From Cyprinodon diabolis (taxonomy: Eukaryota > Chordata > Actinopteri > Cyprinodontiformes > Cyprinodontidae), in assembly GCA_030533445.1 (NCBI GenBank), contig CM060076.1:25654603-25718602 (forward strand): 64,000 nucleotides of DNA. Direction: 5' to 3'. Under the pieces are notes generated by a model, which saw only the letters and a list, made by a program, of their open reading frames with translations, did not search any database and was not told the DNA's origin. The first letter of the stretch is position 1. Each line of letters starts with the position of its first letter. Positions 46,170-58,198 of the stretch are shown here, in pieces. The position numbers and the translations under genes are program-made.

Positions 46170-47742
46170 ATTGCATTTTAACTTGCAAGTTAAGTGATTG
46201 CCTTTAAGAACAACTTGCAAAAAACACAGACAATAAAAAGGCATGGCTATGAACATTGACAAGTTATCTATGATATACTTGCTGATCTTTCAACTCACAT
46301 TTTAATTAGAACAGGTTTATTAATTTGGCCATGTTACATTCATAAATGTAATATTTTAATTGGTATATTTTAATAGAGATGATTCAAATGATGCTCTACA
46401 GTATGTTCAGTAATGTTTTTGAAAAAAGATTTAATGCCATGTGAGAAGAGCTTTATTTATATTGAGGTAACCATACAGGTGGAGAATATTAATAAATTAT
46501 TCAACCTCTAATGGCTGTATGTTTACTGAATTTTTATGTCCCTCGCTGCTTTAAGAATTTGATTTTAGAAGTAGGTTTAAAAAAAAAAAAAGAAATGTGA
46601 ATAAGTTTGAACAATGAAAGTTTGAATCATGTATACCTGCTGCTCTTACCTATGATGCGCAGCCTTGTGGTTGTGCCATTAAAAATCCTCACCATTGGAT
46701 TTGTCAGAAAGATTTTTTTTTATACATTTGTTAAAAGTGCTGTGTGGAGAAACATCGAATGAGGTCCTTGCAGGAGAAATTGCCATGTTTTTAGAGTAGC
46801 TAAGTAAAAGGTAAAGTTGTATCAAGCTGCCACATCAGCCATTAAGTGGGAGCAGCGGTGCTGTTATTCTGAGATATAAAACGGTTGTACCAGGCCTTGA
46901 AAACTATAAAAAAAAAAAAAAATGTACTGTAGGTCCTAATGCTGGCTATTAGGGGAAATTACAAGTTTATGCAATATCAGGCACATTGCTCTCTTCGACC
47001 TTGCCATCTTCAAAGCCTGCCTCATTACCCACTTTATATAAAGGGACACAAACATAGGGTAATCACATACTTGGAAGTAAGTGCATCCATTATTGAAATG
47101 TAATGTGCGAAAGAGAGTACTCACATGTCAAAGAATACAGAGCAGAAGCATGTCAACATAGATGTGACTTTTTTAGTCTGTATATTCGTTCTCAGCTTCA
47201 TCTGACTTTGGCGGGGGATCGGTAAAATGTCAGAAAATCTGTTTAAGTGAGTCAATTCAGGGTCAAAGGTTAAAATCGGAGTATGAAACAGTGTTCAAAA
47301 TGATTATGCTGAACTTTGTAGCATGCAAATGGATTCTGTTTAAATATGGTTACTGAATTTTATTCAAGGTAAACTCTAAGAAAGTTTAACAAACTTGAAT
47401 TGTGTATCTTTGTCAGAGACCGGGAATAACCTGAAATCCAAACAGGTTTTTAAAAGCTGATTTTTGGCTGCTTCGGTTATTCCCAAAGGTGTAAACTTCC
47501 CTACAGTCGATTTTTCTGCAGCAATCAAGCCATTGTTCAAGAAACCAATTCTAGAAGCATCAACACGATGTAGTTTCATGGAGATTCCAACTTACCGTTA
47601 TTTCAAAGGTCAGTAAAAAAAAACTGTTTATGAAACTCTCCTGGTTTGTAAACAAGCTTTCTTGAAAAGAACAACTAAACAGATAGTAAACAGAAGATAT
47701 TTTCATTGGACATTTTTTGCATTTCTCTAACATTTAACGTAC
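46170..47742. other. No gene seen
   Basis: AT-rich. A 67-codon minus frame (47376-47579) reads like an ordinary soluble protein fragment (FLNNGLIAAEKSTVGKFTPL) but I cannot match it to a family. Confidence 0.3.
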
Positions 47743-47771
47743 TGTGGGCCGGATCTATCAAAGGTTTGCGT

Positions 47772-48710
47772 TAGGGCTGGGCGATATAGAAAAAAAGCTT
47801 ATCGATAAAAAAAAATGCATATTGATCGATATCGATGATTATTGAAAAGATTTGAAACCATATTTTATGTGCAGCTCTGCCTGGACTTTTTATGATATTG
47901 CTAAATGATTTAATTTTAATAAAGAACACAAACACAGACTTCCAATTAAATATTTATTTAACCAACTTTTTTAACCATAACAGAATTGTTTTAAAGAAAA
48001 ATAACTTAAAAGACCTGAGTTATGTTATTAAATACTGACAAAGAATAAACTAAAGTGACCAAAATAAATATAACAAATAAACCTGGTTCAGCTTAGTTTC
48101 CTGCTTTAACCTGAGTTATTACTTTGAAGTTGCTGGCCCCTCAGCATTTTTCTCTCAATTGTTAGAACTACGTGGGAAACTGCCCAGAACTTTATATATA
48201 TATATTTTCCCGAAATTCCCGAAGACTACTCGGATGAGAGTCGCGGCGGGGCCTACACAGCTCGTACTCCAGCGGGTGTGTGCGGCTGAGATGATAAAAA
48301 AAAAAAGAAGTTGGTTGTGTTATCAGACTTGGTTTTCACTGGTTCCCTACACATTTTACAGATGACTGTGGTTTGTTTTTTGTCCGACTTGCCATAACCG
48401 AAATACTGCCAAACTGGCGAACTACAAAAACCCTTCTTTGGAGCAATTTCCTCTGCCTCTCCTGCTGCGACATCTTCATGTTCTCTGTGTTGTGGTTTGA
48501 GAGGGCGGCGCTTTGTGACGCCATGCCTGGGTCCGCGATTGCGATTGGTTGGGAGGAAGTAGTGACTAGCATAAACCTACATGCTAGGCTACAATGAGAA
48601 GGAAGGAAAACTGCGTTTCTTTATCGAACTTTTATCGAGCCTATTTTTTTCTATTGCGCCACACGTCTATCGATCGATATATATCGTTATTGAATTATCG
48701 CCCAGCCCTA
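47772..48710. mobile_element. Non-autonomous hAT nested in the Harbinger element
   Basis: Ends TAGGGCTGGGCGATATA and TTATCGCCCAGCCCTA, flanked by an exact 8-bp duplication GTTTGCGT (47764-47771 and 48711-48718). Subterminal ATCGAT motifs occur on both sides. The 939-bp body has no transposase; frames of about 70 codons only. The duplicated octamer is a piece of the Harbinger subterminal repeat. Confidence 0.95.
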
Positions 48711-49119
48711 GTTTGCGTGTATAAAAACGTGAGCTTTTTCACTGCGCACGCTAAAAAATGTACAAAATGATCTATCAACAGCGTGCTAAAAGGATTTGGT
48801 CTTTAAAACGTGCTAAATAGCGCCTCTTATCCATTTAGTACTTTTTCTGCAATGAATATGCAATATGGGGGGTTTACACGCAAAAGTGCGTCTTGTGGGA
48901 GTAGAACATGTAAATATATTAATTTAGCACTCGCAAAGTGATTTATCAAACCTGAAAGCAATTTTGCTAACGGTATCTGACTCTATATTTAACACGTTTC
49001 AAAAGAAGGTGCAAATGGTCTGTATGCGTAATTGCGCACACATGACAGCGGTTATTGTTGCAAGAAGGAGACATTGAAATGAAGCAAGGAGAGGCAGAGA
49101 ACGCATTTTTTCACTCCGT

Positions 49120-49356
49120 GTGAATATTTATGGAATGAACGAGGAAACGATCATCAAAACATATGGTTTATCCAGCATTGCCATTTTGGAGCTGTTGGGG
49201 GAACTCCGAATGGATTTGGAGCCAGCCACAAGGAGGACCCACGCAATACCAGATATCACAAAACTCCTTGCAACATTGCACTTTTTTGCATCTGGGATCT
49301 CCCAATCTCGTTTTTCAGAAGTGCTGTCCGACGTTCTAAATGCCATGTCGCCCTGA
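49120..49356 (+). pseudogene. HARBI1-like nuclease, N-terminal fragment
   Basis: The 78-codon frame reads NEETIIKTYGLSSIAILELL then LEPATRRTHAIPDITKLLAT-LHFFASG and GISQSRFSEVLSDVLNAM. This is the N-terminal helical region of HARBI1-type (PIF/Harbinger) nucleases, where family members have a GSFQ...GD segment between FFASG and GISQS. That segment is missing here (in-frame deletion). The frame then ends and the whole DDE nuclease domain is absent. Confidence 0.82.
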
Positions 49357-49583
49357 CGCCCTACTGGAGAACCCCGACCTCTGCGCCTGTGGAGCAACAT
49401 GCCAATGCTGCGGGGATGCATAGACACACTCATCTTATCCACAGTCACTTCTTGTGAGCCATTTGGTATGTGCATTTTTCTACAGGCCAATATAAAACAC
49501 CTGTTTTTTTTTTTGTTTTTTTTTTTTACTGCAGTGAAGTAGAAATTCAGCCACATACCACCTTAGGGAATAAAGGTTGCCAA

Positions 49584-49587
<4 letters not shown>

Positions 49588-49647
<60 letters not shown>

Positions 49648-49651
49648 TTTG
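49588..49651. repeat. (TA)n followed by poly-T
   Basis: About 21 TA units and then about 20 T inside the Harbinger element. Confidence 0.95.
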
Positions 49652-50163
49652 GAGGGGTAGGGGGTGTCACTGTAAGATAAAAATTTCTTAATGCACTAGT
49701 TTGCACAAACTACAAACTACTTTGCCGCAAACCACAAAACGCGCAAAACCATCATTTAAATAGGGCGTCTCGAACAGTTTTGCACCTGCCACCAGTTACG
49801 CAATCGCTCTTGTTAAATCACCCGCAAACCATGGTTCAGCCCCTTGTGCAAACTACCAGTTTGCGAGTGCAAATTACTGCACGCAAAATTGGATCTTGAT
49901 AAATCCGGCCCTGTAAGTATAGGTTTTAAATGTTTTGACTTAGACAACTGTAATTGTCATTTTGTATACAAAGTGTATATAGAACGAAAACATTTTTTGC
50001 ACAGCTGTGGCCAAATGTAAACAGTGTGGGAGAGAAATAACATAGTGCAAAAAACTCATTGTTGTGGAAGTTCAGAGCAATAAATATTTATGGTGCAAAC
50101 ATCAAAATTTTGGTCTGGTGTTATCAGTGTGATGAAGAGTCTGTGACATAATTCAGAGTTTTG

Positions 50164-50580
50164 TCAAATGTCCAGAAGTCTGCTGGCAGTTGGGAAGAAG
50201 CAGTTTTGGAATATGCTGGTCCTGTATCGAATGCTGTGCAGCCTCTTCCCAGAGGGCAGCAGGGAGAACAGTCCAAGGTGGGGGTGTGATGGGTCATTGA
50301 TGATGTTACGAGCTTGGGAGATGCAGCGCTGGGATGAAATTTCTTTTATGGAGGGAAAAAGAGCCTTGATCGTCTTCTCTGCTGTACTCACCACTCTTCT
50401 CACTCTCTTCCAGTCTGAGGCGCTGCAGTCTCCAATCCCCACAGTGAGAAAGCTGGTCAGAACGCTCTCTATGGTGCTTCTGTAGAAGGTCATGAGGATG
50501 GTTGGGCAGGTAAGCTCTCCTGTGGGGTGTTTACAGAGGTTGTCTGTGATATGCACCCCCTGAAATTTGGTGCTGTTGAC
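50164..50580 (-). pseudogene. LINE reverse transcriptase, C-terminal part
   Basis: The frame reads ALVNSTKFQGVHITDNLCK, TFYRSTIESVLTSFLTVGIG, DWKRVRRVVSTAEKTIKALF, SQARNIINDPSHPHLGLFSL-LPSGKR, and ends TASRLLDI. These are the thumb and C-terminal motifs of Jockey-superfamily LINEs of fish (STIES.LT...T.W.G, DPSHP...F..LPSG.R). The frame is intact over about 139 codons, which suggests the insertion is not very old. Confidence 0.88.
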
Positions 50581-50916
50581 CAGAGCATGTGCAGTGGAGC
50601 GCAAAGCAATTCGCGCTCCCCGCTCCCCACTTAGGAGGATATTCGTTCATTCGCTCCTCCACTCAAAGTTGCACAAGGACGCTCCACGCAAAATCCGCTT
50701 CACGCTCACGTTAATTTTACTGCCACTCTGCTGTAATTATGCCAGGGCCCTGGGACACACAGCGTTTGATTTAATGATGTGACCGATACATGTATATTCT
50801 CTCATTTAACTGGCTGTTAAATTTTCACAGTTTCACAGCTGTGAACGTAACACCTCGTCCCATTCATGTTGCCCCGCATTTCCTATTTAATTATTTAAAA
50901 AAATGACACTTAAATC

Positions 50917-51167
50917 ATTCATCCATTATCTGACACGCTTGTCCCAATTGGGCATGCAAGGATTGCTGGTGCCTATCTCCAGCAGTCAATGGGCGAGAGG
51001 CGGGGTACACCCTGGACAGGTTGCCAGTCCATCGCAGGGCAACACAGAGACAAACAGGACTATAACCATTCACACACACATTCACACCTAAGGGTGAAGG
51101 TTTTGGGAATCGAACCCAGAACCTTCTGGCTGCAAGGCAGCAGTGCTACCCACTGCTCCACTGAGCA
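50917..51167 (-). repeat. SINE-B, tRNA-headed copy, inside the LINE
   Basis: On the minus strand the head reads GCTCAGTGG...GGTAGCACTG, CTGCCTTGCAGC and GGGTTCGATTCCC (B-box-like), then the body with CCTGTCCAGGGTGTACCCCG and CCTCTCGCCC, and the tail TAATGGATGAATG at the low-coordinate end. A separate unclassified 300 bp (50590-50905) lies between the tail and the LINE C-terminus. Confidence 0.78.
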
Positions 51168-51261
51168 ACCAGTGGAGCAATAAATCTTACGATGTGATTG
51201 GTGGTGAACCTGGGGATGCAGTCATGTGTCATCAGGGTGAACAGCAGGAAGCTCAGGATGA

Positions 51262-51675
51262 CTAAGGTCTGTTGGTGAGGAAGTCTAGCAGCCTATTGCA
51301 GAGGGGTGTATTGAAGCCAAGCTGTTCCAGGTTTCCTATCAGATGTTGTGGGATGATGGTGTTGAAAGCTGAACAGAAGTCCAGGAACAGTATCCGCACA
51401 TAGGTGTTCTTCTCCAGTTGTGCCAGGCTCAGGTGGAGAGCAGCAGAGATGGCGTCCTCAGTGGAGCTGATCCATCGGTAGACAAATTGGGACAGGTCGA
51501 ATGTTGGGGGGAGACTGGAGACGATTTTTTCTTTAACCTGTCTTTCAAAGCACTTCATTATAATTGGAGTCAGTGCGACAGACCGGTAGTCATTGAGTGA
51601 GGTGACCTGAAGCTTCTTTGGGACCGGAATAATGGTGGCAGACTTAAAGATTGTGAGGACACCAGATCTGCACAC
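51262..51675 (-). pseudogene. LINE reverse transcriptase, fingers and palm
   Basis: The 137-codon frame shows the standard motifs of a non-LTR reverse transcriptase: [46 protein letters not shown], and motif [19 protein letters not shown], with the first catalytic Asp in FLDF. It then reads [27 protein letters not shown]. The motif carrying the second pair of Asp residues (F/YADD) is missing: just downstream the sequence NHIVRF is directly followed by foreign DNA. So the enzyme is dead. Confidence 0.92.
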
Positions 51676-52295
51676 TCCTTGTACACCAATGCAGGTATGT
51701 TAAAAGGGCCTGGGGCCTTTCTCTGAGTTGACTGTTTTCCTCACGTCAGCTATGTCTGGAGTGCTGTTCCAAAAAAAAAAATTCCAAAGGAGTTGTTTAG
51801 TTTATTTAGGAAGTCAGCATCAGCAGTATCTACCGGGGGGGGGTTGTTGTAGTCTGCGATCGCCCGTATGCCTTGCCACATCCTCCTGGCATCATTGAAG
51901 AGATCCTGGATCTTCCAGCTGTGCTTCTACTTTGTTGATCTAATGGCACAATCTCAAGTTGGCACGTGCTGTCTTCAGTGCCTCTCTGTCACCAGACTTG
52001 AAAGCTGAGTTCTGTGCTTTTAAAGGGTTCCGAACCTCACCATTCATCCAGGGTTGTTGGTTTTCCCGGGTGGTGATGTTCTTTGTGATGCTGATGTCCT
52101 CAATGCACAATGCTAACTTGTATCTCTCTAAAGGAAGTTAGCATGTTCTCCTTATGCATGCTGGTCCTCGACTATGGCCCCCTTCCAGATTTCAGATGCA
52201 TAACTGTTCATTTTACTTTAAATGGTTTTAAGTGGAAAATGAAAGAATTTGAAACGGCTTCAATTATCAGTCACTTTTTTAATTGATATATTTTT

Positions 52296-52598
52296 TGTTC
52301 TCAGCAGTGGGTAGCACTGCTGCCTTGCAGCAAGAAGGCTGCAGGTTTGATTCCCGGCTCGGGGTCGTTCTGGATGGAGTTTGCATGTTCTCCCTGAGCA
52401 TGCATGGGTTTTCTCCGGGTACTCGGGCTTCCTCCGACAGTCCAAAAACATGACTATTTGTCCTGATTTTCTTTGTGTTGCCCTGCAATGAACTGGTGAC
52501 CTGTCCAGGGTGTTCCCAGCCTCCCGCCCGTAGACAGCTGGAGACACCCCTCACGACCCCACTTGGGATACAGCGTGTCAGAAAATGGATGGATGTTT
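52296..52598 (+). repeat. SINE-B, full-length-like copy
   Basis: Plus strand: head CAGTGGGTAGCACTGCTGCC, TTGCAGCAAGAAGG, B-box-like GGTTTGATTCCCGG; body GAGTTTGCATGTTCTCCCTG, GGGTACTCGGGCTTCCTCC, GTGACCTGTCCAGGGTG; tail GCGTGTCAGAAAATGGATGGATG. The family is very common in percomorph fish. The head looks tRNA-derived while the GATG tail suggests mobilisation by an RTE-type LINE; both are inferences. Confidence 0.85.
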
Positions 52599-52599
52599 T

Positions 52600-55500
52600 T
52601 TTATGTACCTGTCATGTAATTTAATGTATTTCTGTTCAGTTAGTTACTTTGCTGCCTCTTGGCCCGGACTACTTTCAAAAGAGGTTTTTATTATCAAAGG
52701 GTTTTTTTCTGGTTAAATAAAGTTTAATAATTAATGATTGGTCTCTCTGAATTCCCCTCAGCTATGAGTGTTGCCCTGGCATGTCCATGGTCTATGTCAC
52801 CTCTTGCTCAGAGACTATTGAAGAGGCACCAGCTCCCATTAGACCCTAATTTCTCATTTTGTTTTATTTCATCATTCTAAGTAACTCAACTGGCTATATG
52901 TTTAAATTATGTACCGGTATGTTGCATTTTACTTGGATGACTATTTTTACTTCTCTTAGGGTAAAAATAGATTGAGGTAGTGCTGCTGCCACTCAAACAT
53001 GTACATTTTTGTCACCTTTACCCACCTCTGGTTATAATTGTTTCAGGGACAAAGTATCCCACTAACAATTGACTAACAGAGACATTGTTCAAGCTGTTTT
53101 TTGATTTTTTTTTTTTTTTTACCACTTTACAATAAGACGGGTAATAAATTGTTTATAGAAATGTCAATTTATCTGTAAACAATTTGTATCTAAATTATAA
53201 GTGTTTACTATGCATTATTTAAGGATGTGCAACAAACTAAACTGACCAGCTTCTTGCCAAATAGTGAACCTAATCTTTTCAACTATATAATTAATCTAGT
53301 GTTGCTTATATTCAACATTTCAGAATGTTACTTTATTGTAACACCAATAAGCATTTGCATAAATAATTATATAGCATACATAATATGTCTAATGCATAAT
53401 AAATGTCTGTGAATGAGTTACAAAGTTTTTACCAATTAAGATGGACATTTGGCGTAAAGGGGAAACTGTGTTTTAAATCACTTTGAAGATTTAGAAATAT
53501 TTAGGTTAGTCCTGCTAAATTGTTAGTTTTATAGAAAATACTTGGTAAAGTATTAAAGATTCAAACTTGAATTGGCCCAAACTCAATCCAATGCCCATTT
53601 AGAATATGATTAAAATTATAGAGTTACTTCCAAAGCTTGAGGATTCTTAATACTCTGCAAAGATTTGGAGCCATGCTCATCAGTTCATTTTTCCAAACAT
53701 CTACCACTTCTTTTAATGAGTTAAACTGATCTTGATCAATAGTTCTCCAGGCTTTCTGAAAGTCTTTTAAAGTATTTCTCTGGACATCCTCTGCTTTATC
53801 ACTCATTTTCCCTTTAGCTGATGAGGACAGTGTGGAATACAGTGTCTCCTTAAGAAACTCTTACGGTGTCCTTAAGAAACTCTTAAGGACATTCTAAGGA
53901 AATTGGAGTAGTGGAGGAGAAAATAGGAAGTGGCAGGTCTAAAACACTATCTAAAATAGATGAATAGAAAATGAAATGCATGCCCTTAAGAAATGTTAAA
54001 AATAAATAAATAAATCAGCAAAGACCTGAAAAAAGGCTTGAGAGATGCATCATCCTGCCGCTGACATATTGGCAAGTTTTCAGCTAGAAGTCCACTGGGT
54101 TCATCCTGCTTGTCCTAAAAATTATTAATACTGTAAACTATTATCTCTGTTGTTTATTATATATTAAGTTAGTGGTAATCTTTGTGATTTATATGAAAAA
54201 GACACTATTAAATTATCCTGGAGGATTGCAAGTGAGACAGAAAACACTGGATTTGCATGTTTTAATTAGTCAGAAGGAATTCTTTCAACTGCAGCAATTG
54301 ACTGCTGGTTTGCATAAATCTATTTTGATTATGCTTTTACCATGGAAAGAACAAAGCAAACAAAAACTGAAAAAGTTCTTGTGTTGCAAAGTTGTTGAAA
54401 CTCCTTCATCTTTTTAAATATATTGTCTGTTCTATGTCCTTACTGTAAAAATTCAGTTGACTCTATAATGCTTCCAACCACTTGTTTCATGATAGAGACG
54501 AAGTGTTCAGAGTGACGTTCATATTTGGTTTTCTGCCAGAGATTGCTTTTAGCATAGTGGCTAGAATTTTTAAGCTAGATCTATAATCCTATGATCTGCC
54601 CTCCAAATGCAACTTCTTCTACTTTATTACTTCATTAAAGGTTTTCTTCTTTCTACTAGAAAAACATCCTGAAAATAATTAATATTACCTTACTAGGAAG
54701 TAACTGCTATGATGCATTGTTTAGTTAAAGGCGAGGTGTCAAAAATTCTGCCAGGGGGCCATTTGCGATAGATGCAGATAAACATAATTTATTTATATTT
54801 TTATGCTATATATTTATTTTGTTTTTAAAATTCTGCATAAACAGAACACAAACTAACATAATCCTATCCCTCAATGATCACTTTCGAAGAGAGTAAGCAA
54901 AGTACCATTCTCTGTGCTTCATTTAAAAAAGCAATCAACCCAAAAACATATCTTATGTTATGGATCTATGATGATTTACAGATCATCTGTCTGCAAACAT
55001 CTGTTTGGTTCATTTTTTTTTTTTAAATCATGCATGTTTAGTTTATTAAGTAGCTAAATGTAGAGAATCCACAAGTTTTATGTTTTTATCAAAAGGGCAA
55101 CTGGCCTCCTCTTTCTTTGGACTTGACAAATATTGGAACACAACATACGACTAAGTTCACAAAATGTTGTGCAGTTATCTAAAGTATGGATAGCCTTTTG
55201 ACACCAATTAAGGCAGCTAAATAGAATTGAAAGTCAAACATTACCTCAGCCAAGTGATTCATAATCCTTACAAAATCTAAATTTTGACAATCACAAAGAT
55301 TTTTTCCTCAGTCCCCAACATAATTGCACAGATTTTTTTTTTTTTTAAATACAGTAGAGAGGAAACACAACTATCGATGTAAAGGCTTATTTGCAAATGA
55401 GAAAATGTGGCATCTTTCTCTAATACAGAGCAGATTGGTGTACAGCACAGCTAATAGTGGGACTTTTGACAGATTCCCCTAGCTGAGCTGTGGATCTATA

Positions 55501-57284
55501 CGACCCCTCCAACTTACCTCAACCCAATTAGCTGCTCTTCTGAAATTTCCCACTTTCAAATGAGCTCTGTGAGATTTTAAATCTTATGATATTTCACCTC
55601 TACTCGCTTTAAACTTCTTTACACATTTATCTTTACCTTGTCCGCCATGTTTCTTGGTCTGTCTAACAAAAATCTGAGGCCTTCACAGAAATGAGTTGAT
55701 ACACAAATTAGATATCTTGTGGAGGAAATTAGTTCCTGTATATCCTGTCAAAAACTTGCATATTTGTATCCTTCCAATTCCATTTGCAAGTATTAACTGG
55801 CAAAAGGAATTTTATTAAAAATCCAAATAAAATATGTTAAAGTCTCCTGCTTTAGTACGAATAAATGTAAAACAGTTTGAGGGTTTGAGTATCATGAAAA
55901 GATACCGTAGTCTTACCAAAGTGTTTTGACACGGTGTATACTGAGAAAACCCTCCTAATATAATTTCGGTACAGAAATGAATGAGAAAACAAGATGGCTG
56001 TTATGCTGCACCTGGAAAAAAAAAGAATAATAAAAAATGTGCTTTTTTCCACAAGGAAGACAAAAAGGGACAGAGGCTATGTTATTTTTTAAGTGAGAAA
56101 GAAGAAAAGGGTGGTTAGAGAGTAGAGATAAGGTTCATTAGAGGAGGTACGAGGGAACAAAGCATAATCTCCGTTTTAACCTTACCTTTAGACGAAGGCC
56201 GCAGTTGCTGCTGTGATAAAGGACTAGTACAGCCCTCAGGTATGTGCAGCATACTGATTAATCCCTTACTATTGTTATCAGGAGATGTTGGCTAAAGCTG
56301 TGATGGGAAACTGCTCTTCTGCTCTGCCAGAGGAAATTTTTCTCCCCTACCCTTTCTGTACTTGTGCTCTTTTTCAGCGTCTGGGTCTATCCATCTCTCC
56401 TTTCACTTGAGTGGAGAATATCTGCCCGGGGCTTTTGATGGCATAAAGGGGCGTCTGTGTTTTGATAAGTATTGATATCAATCTTTTTAAATCTGAATTT
56501 AATAGCCCAATACGCCCGGACTGTGGACATTTGTCTTCCCAATTCTCATATGAGAAATCATGTTAAATAGGCTTTCTGAATTAGCATTGACTCATTTTTG
56601 ACAGGGAGGTGCATGCTCGTGCACAGGAAAGCATCGTGCATTCGTTTGTGCCAGCACCTCACGCTACAACCTCCCAAATGTGCACTATAGATCAGAAGGC
56701 ACATTTCTGTGCACAGGGAGGATGAAGCCAGTCAAGGACGGAGATGAAGTAAAACCAATAAGATGTGTGAAAGTGGAAGAGTTTAAAAGGAAAGAAAACA
56801 AAGGAAGGAAGAATCCAGTAGGAAGAGAAGCTGAAGCTCAGCATGAGTTCATACCTACCTCCTGTGCTCCTTCTTCTTCTTCTCCTCCACCTCCTGCTCT
56901 TTGTCTTCTTTGCTTCTCTCATCCTGTCTCCCTTGATGGATTGTCCCATCAGTTAGAAATAATTAGGATGAGCTGTAGTCTTGTCTTCGTGAATGCAGCA
57001 TTACAGGGGAACAGGAACAAGCTTTAAAAGCAGCACTGCATCCTGCCTTTAAACTTTTATTAGCAGAGGGGTCCAGCATTAAATCATAAAACTTTGGTTT
57101 GGAACATAAATAGCTTGAGTTAAACAGCTGAAGATTTAACCCGGTGCTGCTCCATGGAACCAAATAGGACTTTAAATAATGCGAAATAATTATTCATAGT
57201 TTTTGAATTTCCATTTTCTTGTTTATGCCAAATTATAAAAACCCTCAGTGTTGCAGCAGTTGTCGAGTCACCACATCCCCTTCT
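52600..57284. other. No gene seen; possible conserved segments
   Basis: Mostly AT-rich. A 60-codon minus frame (53624-53806) reads as helical (LKDFQKAWRTIDQDQFNSL) and might be a very old transposase end, but I cannot show that. Segments 55400-55600 and 56220-56680 are of balanced composition (for example GATAAGTATTGATATCAATC) and are candidates for conserved non-coding DNA. A 115-codon frame at 56680-57027 has no known domain. Confidence 0.3.
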
Positions 57285-57415
57285 CTCCATTCTGATCTAT
57301 AGCTTAAAATTCAGTATGCCCTCCTGTTGCTGTCCACATGCCCAATCCCTCTGAGCCCCTGCCACATGATTGGCTGATAAGATATGCTCTTTAACAAGCC
57401 GTCGAACAGGTGTAC
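57285..57415 (-). mobile_element. Old relic of the Tc1-like family at 2011-3946 (one end)
   Basis: CACATGATTGGCTGATAAGA and then AACAAGCCGTCGAACAGGTG TAC match the 5' untranslated and inner terminal-repeat part of the element at 3868-3924 (CATGTGATTGGCTGC, AACGAGCAGTTGGACAGGTG TAC). Upstream, weaker similarity goes on to about 57285 (CATTCTGAT...). The outer terminal repeat and the transposase are gone. Confidence 0.7.
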
Positions 57416-58198
57416 AACTCCTGTCACATAGTAAATTATCGAGCCTGGGGGCATCATCACGTATTCATTTTCCCCTCCCTTACCACTTCTGTCTCATCAT
57501 TATGTAGAGAATCACTCGCTCTTCGGCAGATGCTCGTGTCCACCGGAGGCCGACACTCAATTCTGTGGATTGTTGATTAAATCCATTGTCGTACTTATGC
57601 ACCTCAAGTGTGTGCTGTTTATTAAACTCCATCATACCTGTGTGACTTGTGAGGGCGTGTGTTGAATTTAAAACAAAGGAAGAAGGAGGCGTAAAACATC
57701 TGAGTCATCTGCAACACAAAATACTTTGTTCCCGGCTTGTTTGTTTACAACTCTGTGACTTGAAGGTACAGCATGAACTTCAATTAGGAGTTTATAAGAA
57801 ACTAAATACAATAATGAAAAAAAATAAATATGCTCTTTTACAAATAACGTGGAGTCAGTCCTCCTTTATTGTAGTCAGCCTGAATACTCCATTGAGACTC
57901 CATTAGAATGAATCCATATTTACTCATTAGATTAATTCCAAAGGGTCCACAGGCACCTGCCTCCATTGTTTGTAAAACCTGTTGTTTTGGTAAACAACTA
58001 GCCTATATGAGGACCCAGAAACACAGGTCAGGGATAGCTGTGTGCTGTGTTTCAAGAAGTTTGAAGCAGGGTTAGGATATAGAATTATATCCCATGTTAT
58101 GAATATGTCTCAGAGCACCCTTCAGTGCATCATATAAAAAAAATCTAAACAGTTTGGCAAAGCTGCAAAGTACACCAAGACATTTCTGGCCACCTAAT
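57416..58198. other. No gene seen
   Basis: No coding motif. The 57649-57906 frame (85 codons) has no recognisable domain. Confidence 0.3.

Larger units (their letters stand above)
47746..49911 (+). mobile_element. PIF/Harbinger transposon, internally deleted, interrupted by a hAT
   Basis: Ends GGGCCGGATCTATCAAAG and CTTGATAAATCCGGCCC are inverse apart from one base. TGT flanks both (47743-47745 and 49912-49914), a 3-bp duplication as in Harbinger. Subterminal TTTGCG/CGCAAA words recur on both sides. Without the hAT the element is about 1.2 kb. It still carries an N-terminal piece of the Harbinger nuclease but no DDE domain and no Myb-like partner gene. A TA microsatellite lies near the right side. 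Confidence 0.88.
49945..52190 (-). mobile_element. CR1/L2/Rex-like LINE, 5'-truncated, with nested insertions
   Basis: Minus strand. The linker upstream of the reverse transcriptase is visible around 51900-52080 ([35 protein letters not shown]). The reverse transcriptase follows at 51262-51675 and the C-terminal region at 50164-50580. The 3' end lies near 49945 (ACAAAATGACAATTACAG). The endonuclease is absent. About 590 bp of foreign DNA (about 50585-51170) separate the catalytic domain from the C-terminus. The Harbinger element ends about 35 bp beyond the LINE 3' end. Confidence 0.85.

Noticed and set aside
49128..49556. 142-codon minus frame
   Set aside because: It is the shadow of the Harbinger nuclease fragment on the plus strand.
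50584..51171. A clean hAT insertion bounded by CAGTGGAGC repeats
   Set aside because: The flanking octamers AGCATGTG and AGCAACCA share only four bases and a third CAGTGGAGC lies just outside, so the boundary is not proven.
53624..53806. Transposase C-terminus
   Set aside because: Helical peptide with weak resemblance only; no catalytic motif or terminal repeats nearby.
56680..57027. 115-codon frame as a gene
   Set aside because: No domain, a Ser/Pro run from CTT/CCT repeats, and the opposite strand is open too.
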